Notes: generated by a model not told the origin, from the letters alone. Counted from the stretch's first letter, positions 27,048 to 39,895 are shown. The stretch: DNA of 64,000 bases from Gemmatimonadota bacterium (GCA_022563595.1 JADFNB010000003.1:1-64000), one strand, 5' to 3'. Translations and numbers: made by a program.

Positions 27048-28352
27048 ATGTCCGAAATCACCGTACCGACCGATCAGGTCTTTCCCATCCTGAAGGAGAA
27101 CGTCCTCGTCGACGGGTTTCACATCGTCATCGACCTACAGGAATCGCACGACTCGATCATGGTGGATGCACTCGAAGGGAAAGAGTATCTCGATTGCTAT
27201 TCGTGCTTCGCCACGCTGCCGCTCGGTCACAATCATCCGAAGATGCGTGACGAAGAGTTCCGTTCCTCACTCATGGCCGCGGCGCTATCGAATCCGGCCA
27301 ACAGTGACGTCTACTCGCGGGAGTACGCCGCATTCGTCCAGACGTTCCGTCGGCTGGCAGTGCCGGACCCGTTCCGCCACCTCTTTTTCGTGGCCGGCGG
27401 CGCGGTCGCGGTCGAGAACGCGATGAAGGCGGCGTTCGACTGGAAAGCACAACGAAATCGCGAGCATGGCATCGACGGCGGCGCCGACAAGATCCTGCAT
27501 TTCCGAGACGCCTTTCACGGCCGGACTGGCTACACTCTCTCGGTCACGAACACCGACCCAACCAAGACCGACGACTTCCCCCAGTTCGACTGGCCGCGCA
27601 TCTCGAATCCAGCGCTGCGGTTTCCGATCGACGATGCCGTAGTAGCCACCGCCGAGGACCGCGCCGGTCGGGAGATCGAGGCGGCGTTTGAAGGGGACCC
27701 GCACGGGATCGCTGCAATCTTGATCGAGCCGATCCAGGGCGAAGGCGGCGACAATCACTTCCGCCCCGAGTTTCTGGAGCGCTTGCGTGGCTATGCCGAC
27801 CGATACGACGCGTTGCTGATATTCGATGAGGTGCAGACGGGATTCGGTGCGACGGGAAGCATGTGGGCGTTCCAGCAGCTCGGCACGACACCCGACATCG
27901 TTGCGTTCGGCAAGAAAACTCAGGTGTGCGGCATCATGAGCACCCCGCGGATCGACGAGGTCGAGCACAACGTGTTCCACCGCTCATCGCGTATCAACTC
28001 GACGTGGGGCGGCAACCTCGTGGACATGGTCCGCTGCGCGCGCTACCTCCAGATCATCGACGAGGAGGATCTCGTCGGTAACGCTGCCCGCGTAGGAAAC
28101 GTCTTCCGGCATGGACTGGAACGACTGGCGGCCGACATCACGAGCGTGACCAACCCGCGCGGGAGGGGATTCATGCTGGCATTCGACCTTCCCGACGGCG
28201 ATATGCGCGAGCGCACTCGGCTCCAGCTCTGGGAGGCCGGGCTCGCCAGCCTCCCGTGCGGTCCGCGCACGCTCCGCTTCCGGCCCCCGTTGATCTTCAG
28301 CGAGGCGGACGTCGAGCGGGCGCTCGACGCCCTACGTCTGGTGCTGGATTGA
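27048..28352 (+). CDS. lat: L-lysine 6-aminotransferase
   Basis: The 434-residue class III PLP aminotransferase follows the LAT pattern: DQVFPILKENVLVDGFHIVI, YLDCYSCFATLPLGHNHPKM, FHGRTGYTLSVTNTDP, IFDEVQTGFGATG and AFGKKTQVCGIM with the PLP lysine (K289 or K290). It moves the epsilon-amino group of lysine to 2-oxoglutarate, giving allysine/piperideine-6-carboxylate, a route toward 2-aminoadipate. ATG 27048 has GGAGG eight bases before it. No 2-aminoadipate semialdehyde dehydrogenase is adjacent, so the fate of the product is not shown. Confidence 0.92.
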   Translation: MSEITVPTDQVFPILKENVLVDGFHIVIDLQESHDSIMVDALEGKEYLDCYSCFATLPLGHNHPKMRDEEFRSSLMAAALSNPANSDVYSREYAAFVQTFRRLAVPDPFRHLFFVAGGAVAVENAMKAAFDWKAQRNREHGIDGGADKILHFRDAFHGRTGYTLSVTNTDPTKTDDFPQFDWPRISNPALRFPIDDAVVATAEDRAGREIEAAFEGDPHGIAAILIEPIQGEGGDNHFRPEFLERLRGYADRYDALLIFDEVQTGFGATGSMWAFQQLGTTPDIVAFGKKTQVCGIMSTPRIDEVEHNVFHRSSRINSTWGGNLVDMVRCARYLQIIDEEDLVGNAARVGNVFRHGLERLAADITSVTNPRGRGFMLAFDLPDGDMRERTRLQLWEAGLASLPCGPRTLRFRPPLIFSEADVERALDALRLVLD

Positions 28353-28375
28353 CCAGGTAGGGCTGCCGGCACGGC

Positions 28376-28663
28376 TTACGCGGAGCGTCCTACCGTGTCC
28401 TTCCAGTTCCACCACTTGAGGAGATCCGGATCGTGATCCTCGTGGCTGGCGTAGTACACGGCGCACCGGAACACATAGAGGACGCACCGATCGATCGCCG
28501 TACCGCGGTAGAGACAAAGTTGTTCATAGAGGCGTTCCGGATCTGCGCCGCGAAGGTCGTCCACCTGCCGGATGTCGAGGTCGCGCAGATCCCGGGCCAT
28601 ACTGGGACCTACACCGGGGATTTGCTGCAGATCGGCACCACGTGACGAGGAGTCGCGATTCAT
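28376..28663 (-). CDS. Small helix-hairpin-helix protein (pathogenicity-locus/Cdd1 family)
   Basis: The 95-residue protein begins with a helix-hairpin-helix (LQQIPGVGPSMARDLRDLDI) and continues QVDDLRGADPERLYEQLCLY, RGTAIDRCVLYVFRCAVYYA and LLKWWNWKD. The last two blocks are the mark of the PCRP/Cdd1 family. The HhH suggests nucleic-acid binding; no function is established. It converges on lat with only 23 bases between stops. Confidence 0.8.
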   Translation of the reverse strand: MNRDSSSRGADLQQIPGVGPSMARDLRDLDIRQVDDLRGADPERLYEQLCLYRGTAIDRCVLYVFRCAVYYASHEDHDPDLLKWWNWKDTVGRSA

Positions 28664-28684
28664 AGGCAGTAGAGAATGTCGATG

Positions 28685-28717
28685 AAAAAGCCGGCGGGCC
28701 AGCCTTCGAGGCCGGCC
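28685..28717 (-). terminator. Probable terminator for the FmdB-like gene
   Basis: Read on the minus strand, GGCC-G-GCCT-CGA-AGGC-T-GGCC forms a stem of nine pairs including one G-U, followed by CGCCGG and CTTTTT. It lies about 95 bases beyond the stop of the FmdB-like gene. The six bases between stem and T-run make it imperfect. Confidence 0.45.
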
Positions 28718-28811
28718 TGTCGGGTATCACTCGATCCGTGGGTGCGCGCCCGGGCAACCCCGCCGAGGACCGAGGACGACCGCCCAGACTGGACGGCAAC
28801 AGTCATGTCGC

Positions 28812-29033
28812 TCAGGTAAAGCCGCTCGGGTCGCACGCGGTACCGCCAGCCCCGAGCGCTCTTCCCGAGACACGCGATCCGGTGAGCACGTTCACCAAGG
28901 CGAAACTCCTAACCGCGTCATCCGACCCACAGTTGGAACAGCTTGGGGTCACGCCCTCCGAATAGGTGGCAATGGATACGCGGATCGCAAACGGCCTGCC
29001 GCAGTCTTGGCAGACGTAGTCATATGTCGGCAC
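28812..29033 (-). CDS. FmdB-type zinc-ribbon protein
   Basis: A 73-residue protein starting PTYDYVCQDCGRPFAIRVS, with a second pair CSNCGSD: four Cys in two CxxC knuckles make a zinc ribbon of the FmdB class. These small proteins are common and are thought to be regulatory or nucleic-acid binding. GTG 29033 is the start, with GAGG eight bases upstream. The 299 bases before it hold an AT-rich patch (29070-29100, AATACCAATATTACAATATA) that may be its promoter and otherwise nothing supported. Confidence 0.8.
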   Translation of the reverse strand: MPTYDYVCQDCGRPFAIRVSIATYSEGVTPSCSNCGSDDAVRSFALVNVLTGSRVSGRALGAGGTACDPSGFT

Positions 29034-29332
29034 GATACCTCATCCCACAGTGCGTGTGCAGCCCAGCCCAATAATACCAATATTACAATATACATATGTT
29101 GCTGCGATCGTCCAGTGGGCTGGGCCGCCCGCGACCCTGAAGGACTCAATCTCATCATCGAGACGGGCGAGGGTTTCGGTTTCCTCGGTCCCAGCGTTGG
29201 TGCGGTTCTACCGACAGGACATGCGACTCCAAGGCGACCTGACCTCTCATGTGCGCGTGGCGTGGCGTCTCCGCAGCACACAGCTGACGCGCAGGACGTT
29301 GACAAGCACGCCGCGATCCTTAACTTGGCGCG

Positions 29333-29659
29333 GTGACACAGGTGCCCGTTCCACCCTTGTTCGAGAGCTTTGGCGTGGCCGATGAGCGACGGCGCAGCGT
29401 AGACCGTCGCGCCGGTCGCGAGCGGCGGAGCGATGTTGGCATACACCCGGGCAAAGAGCACCGCAGCGGAGGCAAACGACGCCGGCATCAGAGGCGCGAC
29501 ACCGCCCGCGGCCACCTCCGCAACGCACTCCAGATGCTGCTTCCCTTGGTGACGGCCAATCGGCTGGACGCGGACGCTCACGAAACCGTCGCAAGCGCAA
29601 TGCGCCGCATCTGGCTCGCCGTGCTGGAGATCGAGCGAGAACGTACTCCACCTCGATGA
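29333..29659 (+). CDS. Hypothetical small basic protein
   Basis: From GTG 29333 a frame of 108 codons encodes an Arg-rich middle (ERRRSVDRRAGRERRSD, GGKRRRHQRRD) and a helical C-terminus (LRNALQMLLPLVTANRLDAD). The Arg-rich DRRxGxERR pattern is often seen at the head of small bacterial proteins with an RR-rich tether, so the gene may be real. Codon choice is plausible, but there is no strong ribosome site. No function can be given. Confidence 0.45.
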   Translation: MTQVPVPPLFESFGVADERRRSVDRRAGRERRSDVGIHPGKEHRSGGKRRRHQRRDTARGHLRNALQMLLPLVTANRLDADAHETVASAMRRIWLAVLEIERERTPPR

Positions 29660-29814
29660 GGTAACCCGCCGGCGAAGCATCGTCGACCGCGTGCACGCAG
29701 GCCCCTCACAAGGTCTTCGTCCACTGTACCCTATCCGTCTGGGACGCGAAAGCTCCGAGGGCATCGCCGCTCTCTTTCGCGTCACCCGCTGCCCCGCTAT
29801 ATTTAGTATGACAA

Positions 29815-29843
29815 TTGGACTCGTGGTAATTTGCGGCATATTG
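29815..29843 (+). promoter_or_regulatory. Candidate metH promoter
   Basis: TTGGAC (29815-29820), 16 or 17 bases, then CATATT/ATATTG (29837-29843). The resulting transcript would begin near 29849, run through the hairpin at 29865-29911 and reach the metH ATG at 29959. Confidence 0.4.
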
Positions 29844-29864
29844 CGGCCACGCTAAACAATCGCT

Positions 29865-29911
29865 AAAAAGCCCCGACCCCGGAGCCGCACTGGCGACGGG
29901 GGCTTGTTTTT
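29865..29911 (+). terminator. Intrinsic terminator or attenuator before metH
   Basis: AAAAAGCCCC at 29865 pairs with GGGGCTTGTTTTT ending at 29911, giving a GC stem and a T-run. The A-run on the other side makes it usable on both strands. If the promoter at 29815 is real, the hairpin lies within the metH leader and could be a regulated attenuator; otherwise it ends transcription from upstream. Confidence 0.6.
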
Positions 29912-29940
29912 CTGGTGAAGAGTGAAAGGTGAAAAGTAAA
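29912..29940. repeat. GTGAAGAGTGAAAGGTGAAA purine repeat
   Basis: TGGTGAAGAGTGAAAGGTGA followed by AAAGTAAAG is an imperfect array of GTGAAAG units just after the hairpin and 19 bases before metH. It resembles the other purine arrays of the window in size and bias. Confidence 0.45.
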
Positions 29941-29958
29941 GCGGGCGGCCTCCGGTAG

Positions 29959-33662
<3,704 letters not shown>

Positions 33663-33666
<4 letters not shown>

Positions 33667-35507
33667 GCGCGTCGCTCACCGACCGGATCGGCGGCGGGCG
33701 CGTCCACGTTCTCGACGGCGCAATGGGGACGATGCTCTACTCGCGGGGCGTGTTCGTGAACGTCTGCTACGACGAATTGAATCTCACCAACCCCGACCTC
33801 GTGAAAGGAATCCATCAAGAGTACTTGCGCGCCGGAGCGCAGATCATCGAGACGAACACGTTCGGCGCTAATCCCGTGAAACTCTCGAGCTACGGGCTGG
33901 ACGACGAGACCGAGAAGCTGAACCGTACCGCGACCGAGCTGGCGCGGGAGGCGGCGAACGACGCCGCGGACATCCTTGGCGCGATTGGCCCCCTCGGCAT
34001 CCGTATTGAACCACTTGGCCCTACGTCGCGTGATGAGGCGGTTGCGTATTTCAACCGGCAGATCGAGGGCCTGCTCGACGGCGGAGTGGACGGGTTCCTG
34101 CTCGAGACGTTCTCCGACATGGAGGAGGTCCACGCCGCCTATCGCGCCGTGCGACAGCTATCCGATCTGCCGGTCTTCGTACAGATGACTATCATGGAGG
34201 ACGGCAACACATCCTACGGCACCGATGTCGAGTCTATCGCACGCACGCTAACCGAATGGGGTGCGGACGTGATCGGACTCAACTGTTCCGTCGGGCCCGC
34301 GGGCATGCTGGACGCCATCGAGCGAATGGCTCGAGTGTCGGATACGCCCATCTCCGCCCAACCGAACGCCGGACTGCCGCGTACCGTCGGTGACCGACAG
34401 ATCTACCTCGCCAGTCCCGAGTACATGGCTCGGTACGCACGCCGCCTGATCGACGCCGGTGCCCGGTTCGTGGGCGGCTGTTGTGGAACGACTCCCGAGC
34501 ATATCAAGCGCATCCGGAACGAGGTGGCGACGACACAGCCGCGACTCAGCCATGCGGTCGTCATAGCACGGAATGATGTTACCCCGCCGGCCGGCGTCGA
34601 GTCGGTGCCCCTCCGGGAGCGCTCGCGTGTCGGCAGGAAGCTGGCCGAGAAGACCTTCCTCCGGACAGTGGAGTTGATCCCCCCGAAGGGATGGCAACAC
34701 GCAGCGCTCGTCGAACGGTGCCGCACGCTAAAAGCGGCGGACGTAGACGCCGTGGGCGTTCTCGACGGACCGCGCGCGCAACTACGCATGGGCGTCCTAC
34801 CGACGGCGATGATCATCGAACGAGATGTGGGACTGGAAACAGTCATGCACTACACGTGCCGCGATCGCAACATGCTCGGCATGATGAGCGACCTGCTTGG
34901 AGCCGCCGCCGCCGGGATACGCAATCTCCTGCTCGTTACAGGCGATTCGCCTACCGTGGGACCCTTTCCCGCGGCGACCGCCGTGTTCGACATCGACAGC
35001 ATCGGACTCACGAACGTCGTCTATCGGCTGAACCACGGACTCGACCAGGGCGGCAACCCGATCGGTGAACCGACGCGTTACGTGATCGGGGTTGCCGTGA
35101 ATCCCGCTGCCGTCGATCTCGAACTCGAGATGAAGCGGTTCTACTGGAAGGTCGATGCGGGCGCGGAGTTCGCGATTACGCAGCCGGTCTTCGACCTGCG
35201 GCAGTTCGACGCGTTTCTCGAACGCGCCAGCGAGTTCGGCATCCCCATAGTAGCCTCGCTGTGGCCGCTCGTCTCGGCGCAGAATGCCGAGTTTCTCGCC
35301 AACGAGGTACCGGGCATCACCATTCCGGAGTCGGTGATCGAGCGGATGCATCGTGCCCAGGTGGACGGCGACGAGGCCGCCGAGGCCGAGGGCATCAGGA
35401 TCGCACGCGAGACGCTCGACCAGATCGGTGACCGGGTGCAGGGCGTCCAGGTCAGCGCCCCAAGAGGGAGAGTCGATGTGGCACTCGGGGTCCTGGATTT
35501 GGCGTAG
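33663..35507 (+). CDS. Homocysteine S-methyltransferase / methylenetetrahydrofolate reductase fusion (YitJ type)
   Basis: The 614-residue protein joins an N-terminal homocysteine methyltransferase domain (about 1-290; [42 protein letters not shown] with zinc Cys) to a C-terminal MetF-like FAD reductase (about 330-610; [36 protein letters not shown]). The reductase makes 5-methyl-THF, the methyl donor for MetH encoded just upstream. ATG 33663 overlaps the metH stop by four bases. The N-terminal module repeats what MetH already carries, giving two Hcy-binding sites in one operon. Confidence 0.92.
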
Positions 35508-35511
35508 AGGA

Positions 35512-36393
35512 TCAGGACGGCCCGTCCCCCAGCATTTCCATGATCCCCTGATACCGTCTCGCCGCACCGCGAAACCCGAGATTGCTCACGTACACCTTCG
35601 CGATACCCACGCCGCGCAGCGCGTTTATCGTCATTGCGCAGATCTCCTCCGCGCGTAGCCCGGCATCGAAATCCTTCGCGATCCCCTCTGCCGGTACCGG
35701 AAGGAATTGCGACAGGCGCGCCAGGGTCTTCGGATTGGCGCTCCGATAGTAGAACACGCCGAACACGCCCGGGATCGGTACGCTGCGTCGGGCGGCCTCG
35801 TTCACGAAGCCCTCCACAGCCGGCATCTGGTGGTGTGAGACGATCTGCGTGAGGTAGAACTCCGCCGAGTAACCCTCTTCCAGCAGAAAATCGACCTGCC
35901 GCGCCGGATCGCGATGCGGATTGGCCCACCCCCCGAGCGCCAGCGAGGGAACGCGATCCCTGATCATGACCCGCAACTTGTACGCATGCTCCGTGCAGCG
36001 GGGCGCTCCAACAAACTTGTCTCCACCCAAGACTGTCAGCGCCTCGTAGCCGAACGATGCCGCGCGCGCCGCATACATGAGACAGTAGTCGAGCGAGTGT
36101 TTGCACGTCAGGAACGGGACGACGCGCGATGCGTGGATCTCGTGAGCGAGATTAGTGGTCAAGTGCCGGAGATTCTCTTCCTCCGCCTGTCCGACCGCGT
36201 TGTCGGTGAGAAACATGATGATGTCCTGCGCGGCCAGCCGCCGCACCTCGTGCTGCATGTCGATCCAGGAGTCGATGCTCTCGTCCGAAGACAGACCGCT
36301 ACGCGGCGGGCGAAGCTCGACCGCCACCAGCGGCGATGGTCCACGGAGCCGGTCGAGCAGCGCGCCTGCCCGGCTAGAAGGGGAAGATCCCAT
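35512..36393 (-). CDS. MetF-like methylenetetrahydrofolate reductase family protein
   Basis: The 293-residue TIM-barrel protein starts LLDRLRGPSPLVAVELRPPR and contains QDIIMFLTDNAVGQAEEENL, RVVPFLTCKHSLDYCLMYAA, LTVLGGDKFVGAP and a QVDFLLEEGYSAEFYLTQIV flavin-face strand. The layout matches MTHFR-like proteins, though several typical MetF motifs are altered (TCKHS in place of TCR.RN). It converges on the methyltransferase fusion with a four-base gap between stops, so it is a separate unit that may fine-tune one-carbon flow or act on another C1 carrier. The start is the ATG at 36393. Confidence 0.75.
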   Translation of the reverse strand: MGSSPSSRAGALLDRLRGPSPLVAVELRPPRSGLSSDESIDSWIDMQHEVRRLAAQDIIMFLTDNAVGQAEEENLRHLTTNLAHEIHASRVVPFLTCKHSLDYCLMYAARAASFGYEALTVLGGDKFVGAPRCTEHAYKLRVMIRDRVPSLALGGWANPHRDPARQVDFLLEEGYSAEFYLTQIVSHHQMPAVEGFVNEAARRSVPIPGVFGVFYYRSANPKTLARLSQFLPVPAEGIAKDFDAGLRAEEICAMTINALRGVGIAKVYVSNLGFRGAARRYQGIMEMLGDGPS

Positions 36394-36480
36394 CGGCAAG
36401 AGAGAACCTACCAGTGTCCGAAACTCTCGTCCACCTGCAGCCACTTGCCGTCGGCAACGGGCGTGGCTACTTGTAGACTA

Positions 36481-36804
36481 ATGAAACGCGCCATGAAGCT
36501 GATCGTGGTGCTCGTCTTTATCGGCGGGCTGGTGGCGCTCGCATCGTACGCAGGTGCCCGCGCCGCCCTCGGCAAGGTCATCGGCCCCGACCCGCCGCTC
36601 GGGGATCGTTCGTGGGCCTTCCCATTCAAGGGGGTCGAGGTACTGCCGGATACCCCACGCGCCTGGGTGTTCAGCTTCGGCACCAACAAGCTCAACGTGC
36701 GGACCGTGCAGGTCTTCGTCTCGCCAACGGGGAAATTGCTCGGGACGCGCCCCCGTGACCTCAAGCAGCGCGTCGAGGCGTACCGGGACGCGCGCGTGCC
36801 ATAG
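36481..36804 (+). CDS. Small single-pass membrane or exported protein
   Basis: The 107-residue protein has an N-terminal hydrophobic helix (MKLIVVLVFIGGLVALASYA) and then an unknown C-terminal domain (DRSWAFPFKGVEVLPDTPRA, VFSFGTNKLNVRTVQVFVSP). I do not recognise a family. The ATG lies directly after TAGACTA with no ribosome site, so leaderless translation is possible. It is divergent from the MetF-like gene. Confidence 0.65.
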   Translation: MKRAMKLIVVLVFIGGLVALASYAGARAALGKVIGPDPPLGDRSWAFPFKGVEVLPDTPRAWVFSFGTNKLNVRTVQVFVSPTGKLLGTRPRDLKQRVEAYRDARVP

Positions 36805-36928
36805 CCGAAGACGGCCGCCGCGGCAGCACCGCTCCCAGACGGATTTTCCACCTCCGTTAGCGCCGCACTCCGGCACGGCTGCTGCTATACATTCGATGCC
36901 AAGCCGGTCGACGAGGTGCCGCAGCCCC

Positions 36929-37777
36929 ATGGACGACATCCGCACTGTAGTGATTTCGGGAGCCACCAAGGGGATCGGGGCCGCGTGCGCGCTGCATCTC
37001 GATCGACTCGGCTTTCGTGTGTTCGCGGGATACCGCTCCGAGGCCGACGCCGAGCGGCTCAGAGCGCGTGCGTCGAGCGGCCTGACACCGGTCAAGCTCG
37101 ATGTCACCGACGGAGCGACGATCGCCCAGACGGCCGAGATCGTCAGCGCCGCGACTGGTGAGGCTGGGCTGTGGGGCGTCGTGAACAATGCGGCAATCGT
37201 GGTGGCGGGACCACTCGAGGTGCTCCCGATCGAAGAGATCCGGCACCAGTTCGAGGTCAACGTGATGGGAGCCCTGCGCCTGACGCAGGTTCTGATTCCG
37301 CTGTTGCGCCAAGGGGGCGGGGGCGGGCGCATAGTCAACATCAGCTCGGTAAATGGCCGGCTATGCACTCCGTACAGCGGACCGTACTCCGCATCGAAGT
37401 TCGCACTGGAGGCGCTCTCCGATGCTCTGCGCTTCGAGTTGCGTCGCTGGGCGATCGAGGTCTCGATCGTGGAGCCCGGAGCGATCCGCACGCCCCTGTG
37501 GGACGCATCCCGCAAACGCGCCCTCCGGATCGCGCGGTCCATCGCACCCGAGTCGAAGCAACTGTACCGTAGGGTATTCGACCGGCTCAACGACGTGAAG
37601 TCGCCTGCCCGGGCCCTCGCGCCGGAACGCGTGGCGCACGTGGTGGCGCAGGCGCTCATCGCCCGACGCCCCCGTACCCGGTACCAAGTTGGATGGGATG
37701 CCCGAGTCGGCGTGCTCATCGCCCGGCTGCTGCCGGGCCGGCTCATCGATCTACTGCTTGCCGCCCGCCGGCGCTGA
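36929..37777 (+). CDS. Short-chain dehydrogenase/reductase
   Basis: The 282-residue protein is a classical SDR: cofactor motif SGATKGIGAACALHL (TGxxxGxG), NNAAIV, catalytic Ser in NISSVNGR and YSGPYSASKFALEAL with the Y-x-x-x-K pair. The later part (LRFELRRWAIEVSIVEPGAI) and hydrophobic C-terminus (VGVLIARLLPGRLIDLLL) recall the retinol- and 11-beta-hydroxysteroid-dehydrogenase-like group. It reduces or oxidises an unknown carbonyl or alcohol with NAD(P)H. Confidence 0.88.
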   Translation: MDDIRTVVISGATKGIGAACALHLDRLGFRVFAGYRSEADAERLRARASSGLTPVKLDVTDGATIAQTAEIVSAATGEAGLWGVVNNAAIVVAGPLEVLPIEEIRHQFEVNVMGALRLTQVLIPLLRQGGGGGRIVNISSVNGRLCTPYSGPYSASKFALEALSDALRFELRRWAIEVSIVEPGAIRTPLWDASRKRALRIARSIAPESKQLYRRVFDRLNDVKSPARALAPERVAHVVAQALIARRPRTRYQVGWDARVGVLIARLLPGRLIDLLLAARRR

Positions 37778-37832
37778 GAACCCTGAGTGGCAGGTGTGTC
37801 TCATGCCCTGACTTGTGCAATACAAAGTTCTT

Positions 37833-37838
37833 TATAAT
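37833..37838 (+). promoter_or_regulatory. Perfect -10 box upstream of broken gene
   Basis: TATAAT lies about 33 bases before the ATG at 37871. A -35 like GACTTG sits 17 bases upstream, or TTGTGC at shorter spacing. A strong ribosome site, GGAGAGGGAGA, follows, so the control region outlived the gene. Confidence 0.5.
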
Positions 37839-37870
37839 TCTGGCCCAGACTGGACGGAGAGGGAGAATCC

Positions 37871-38650
37871 ATGCTTTTCGAGAGGGTCCGGCTCATGGCA
37901 GTTCCCGCGTTCGGGTTGCTGGCCGCGTCGTACCTCGTCATGCTGATCGGCGTCTCGCTGGCGAGTGAGGAGCGGGTCCTTGGCCTGAACCAGCCCAAAC
38001 GCTTCTGTGGCGCGTATCTGGACTGCCACCGGATTGTCTCCGTCGTCGGGCTGGAGCGGCATCGTGACGGCCACCGTCCGTGACGACGCCGGGCGCCGGT
38101 ATCGGCGGGCGACGCACGCCGAGGGCATGCTCGACCCAGAGGGAGGGAGCATCGGCATCGCCGACACTCCGCTCCGGCCCGGCCTGCACGCCAAGACCAC
38201 GTTGCCCTGAACGCCACCTGGTCCGGCCGCACCGCAGGGCCCGTCGAGCGGAGTATCTGTGACCTCGGCGGACCCTGCGATCTCAGTGCCGCGGTCGTCA
38301 GCGTCGAGATCGATACCGCCGGCGGTCGCCGCCCGAATCGGGTGCCGGCCGACGGTGTGTTCTATGTCGTCACCGTCCGGTACCGATCGCTCTCGCCCGA
38401 ACCGATCACGGCGACACCCAGGATCGTAGCCTCCGTCCGGGCCAGATCGGGAGTGCGGTACCACCGTGCCCTCGATGTGGAAGCGATGCTCGATTCACCC
38501 GACGCCGGCGACAGCGAACTCCTGCAGCGCTACGTATTCGATCTCCCGGACGACATCACAGCGCCGGTCCTGCTGATCCGGAAGCCGGGCCTGCTCAACC
38601 GCCTGCGCGGCGGCGCCGCGTTCCAGTTGCCGGCAGGCCCCGGGGCGTAA
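37871..38650 (+). pseudogene. Exported or membrane protein gene with at least two frame breaks
   Basis: The start is good: strong ribosome site and MLFERVRLMAVPAFGLLAAS with a hydrophobic helix, then LNQPKRFCGAYLDCH. The frame stops at 38083, but related sequence continues in a second frame (TATVRDDAGRRYRRATHAEG, stop at 38210) and then a third (TWSGRTAGPVERSICDLGGP to YVVTVRYRSLSPEPITATPR and VFDLPDDITAPVLLIRKPGL). The middle and last parts share the pattern RxRxRYxRAxxxEaMLD, so the ancestor had two like domains. Either it is decayed or it is assembled from two adjacent genes. Confidence 0.6.
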
Positions 38651-38712
38651 GAGGAGTAAGGTGCGTGGGGTAAGTGAAGAACGACCACGCCCAACCAGCT
38701 CAGCGGAACCGA

Positions 38713-39483
38713 TTACCGCTCGATCCGAATCGTCCGGTCGGTAGTATTGTATATGCCCGGAACGATCCGCCCCACAGGGTTGCGCAGTTGCAGGGAAATC
38801 GTGTGCTCCCCGGTGTCGAGGCCTACGAGGTAGTACGGGACCCACTCCGTCAGGTCTTGGGCACGCTTCCCATCGATGGTCAGCCGCACCTTGTGGCCGC
38901 CGGGTCCCAGCCGCGCGTTTCGCAGATGGAAATCGAGGAGCACCGAGTCGGCATCGGCACCGGAGTAGGTACCGACCGGTCGAATGTATGTCAGCAACGG
39001 TGCGCCGGGCTTGATGGGCAGCTCGCCCGTCTGCGACCCCACGTAGAATTGCGCCGCTTCGAAGGTGCCCGGCCCCTTGAGGCTCTCGTGCCATTGCAGT
39101 AACGGGATGACGCGCACCGTGTGGGGACCGGGCGCCAGCTCGTCGAGGGTCACCGGCCGCGAGACGTCGTAGATCGCCATGTGTGGCCCGTCGTCGATGA
39201 TCAGGTACAGATGCTGTCCCTGCTCCGACAGCTTGACCCCGCGCTCGTCGGCGCCCGGAGTCGGGTCGCCCAGCTCGAAGCCTGCCAGGACCAGCTCGAG
39301 GCGTACCGGGTTCTGCACCACCTCGCCCGGTTGGGGGTTGATGATGGCCACCGCCACGTCCCGCACATTGGTGCGGGCGTTTTTCCCGCGCACGATCTCG
39401 ACGGTACTTCCCTCACCAGCACAGCCTGTCGCCGCGATGGCCACTCCGACGAGCAGCGATAGCGCTCCACGTTTTGCAGACAT
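38713..39483 (-). CDS. Lipoprotein of unknown function
   Basis: The 256-residue protein has a lipoprotein signal with lipobox IAATGC (MSAKRGALSLLVGVAIAATG-C). The mature part has beta-rich, carbohydrate- or metal-binding-like segments: AIINPQPGEVVQNPVRLELV, HLYLIIDDGPHMAIYDVSRP, LAPGPHTVRVIPLLQWHESL and a repeat of the same GxHxVxL pattern near the C-terminus (LGPGGHKVRLTIDG, TGEHTISLQLRNP). It recalls DUF4399-like domains but I cannot name a family. ATG 39483 has GGGAGG nine bases upstream. Confidence 0.75.
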   Translation of the reverse strand: MSAKRGALSLLVGVAIAATGCAGEGSTVEIVRGKNARTNVRDVAVAIINPQPGEVVQNPVRLELVLAGFELGDPTPGADERGVKLSEQGQHLYLIIDDGPHMAIYDVSRPVTLDELAPGPHTVRVIPLLQWHESLKGPGTFEAAQFYVGSQTGELPIKPGAPLLTYIRPVGTYSGADADSVLLDFHLRNARLGPGGHKVRLTIDGKRAQDLTEWVPYYLVGLDTGEHTISLQLRNPVGRIVPGIYNTTDRTIRIER

Positions 39484-39773
39484 CAGCGTCGACCTCCCGC
39501 AAGGAATCCAGTGTTCTGAAGGTGGGTGGCTTGCAGGCGCACTCGCCCGCGCTCGCCACCGTGCAGCATCTCCGACAAGTCGTCGACTCGACGCACCTCC
39601 GGTTGCCGCAGGCAGACAACCCGGAAGCGGCGAACCCGAGACAAAGTAGGCGGGGAACGCCGCGCGCGCCAACCGCGATGTAATTGCAATCCAGCACGGC
39701 TCCGCGGCCACCTGTCCCGCATCTTCAGCCCGCACCAACCACCCGGGAATAGGTGATCCAGCCGACTTCGGGG
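39484..39773. other. Intergenic region between lipoprotein and microcompartment regulator
   Basis: No supported gene. It contains the divergent upstream sequences of the lipoprotein gene and of the BMC locus; the recognisable signals start at 39774. Confidence 0.5.
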
Positions 39774-39804
39774 TTGACGTTTGCTGATTATGATTGAATG
39801 ATCA
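39774..39804 (+). promoter_or_regulatory. Promoter with overlapping operator-like site for the BMC locus
   Basis: TTGACG (39774-39779), 17 bases and AATGAT (39797-39802). The -10 region is inside TGATTGAATGATCA, an imperfect palindrome with TGAT/ATCA arms. A related, inverted sequence, AACGATCAATCAATA, lies at 39881-39895. Two like sites around a TetR-type gene suggest autoregulation. Confidence 0.5.
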
Positions 39805-39880
39805 ACAGAACGAAGGTGATGTCGGCCGAAGCAGCGGCGGAGCGACATCGATCTCTGGCAAGGCCGAAGCTAGTTACTAG

Positions 39881-39895
39881 AACGATCAATCAATA
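39881..39895. promoter_or_regulatory. Second operator-like site before the TetR start
   Basis: AACGATCAATCAATA is close to the reverse complement of the TGATTGAATGATCA site at 39791-39804 (shared GATTGA/TGATC elements). It ends six bases before the TTG start of the regulator. Confidence 0.35.

Noticed and set aside
28949-29839. 296-codon frame on the minus strand around the FmdB-like gene
   Set aside because: Mixed low-complexity sequence with no domain; overlaps FmdB and the hypothetical gene at 29333.
29830-29958. Cobalamin or SAM riboswitch before metH
   Set aside because: A short GCACTGG stretch suggested a B12 box, but the surrounding consensus elements and size of known aptamers are absent.
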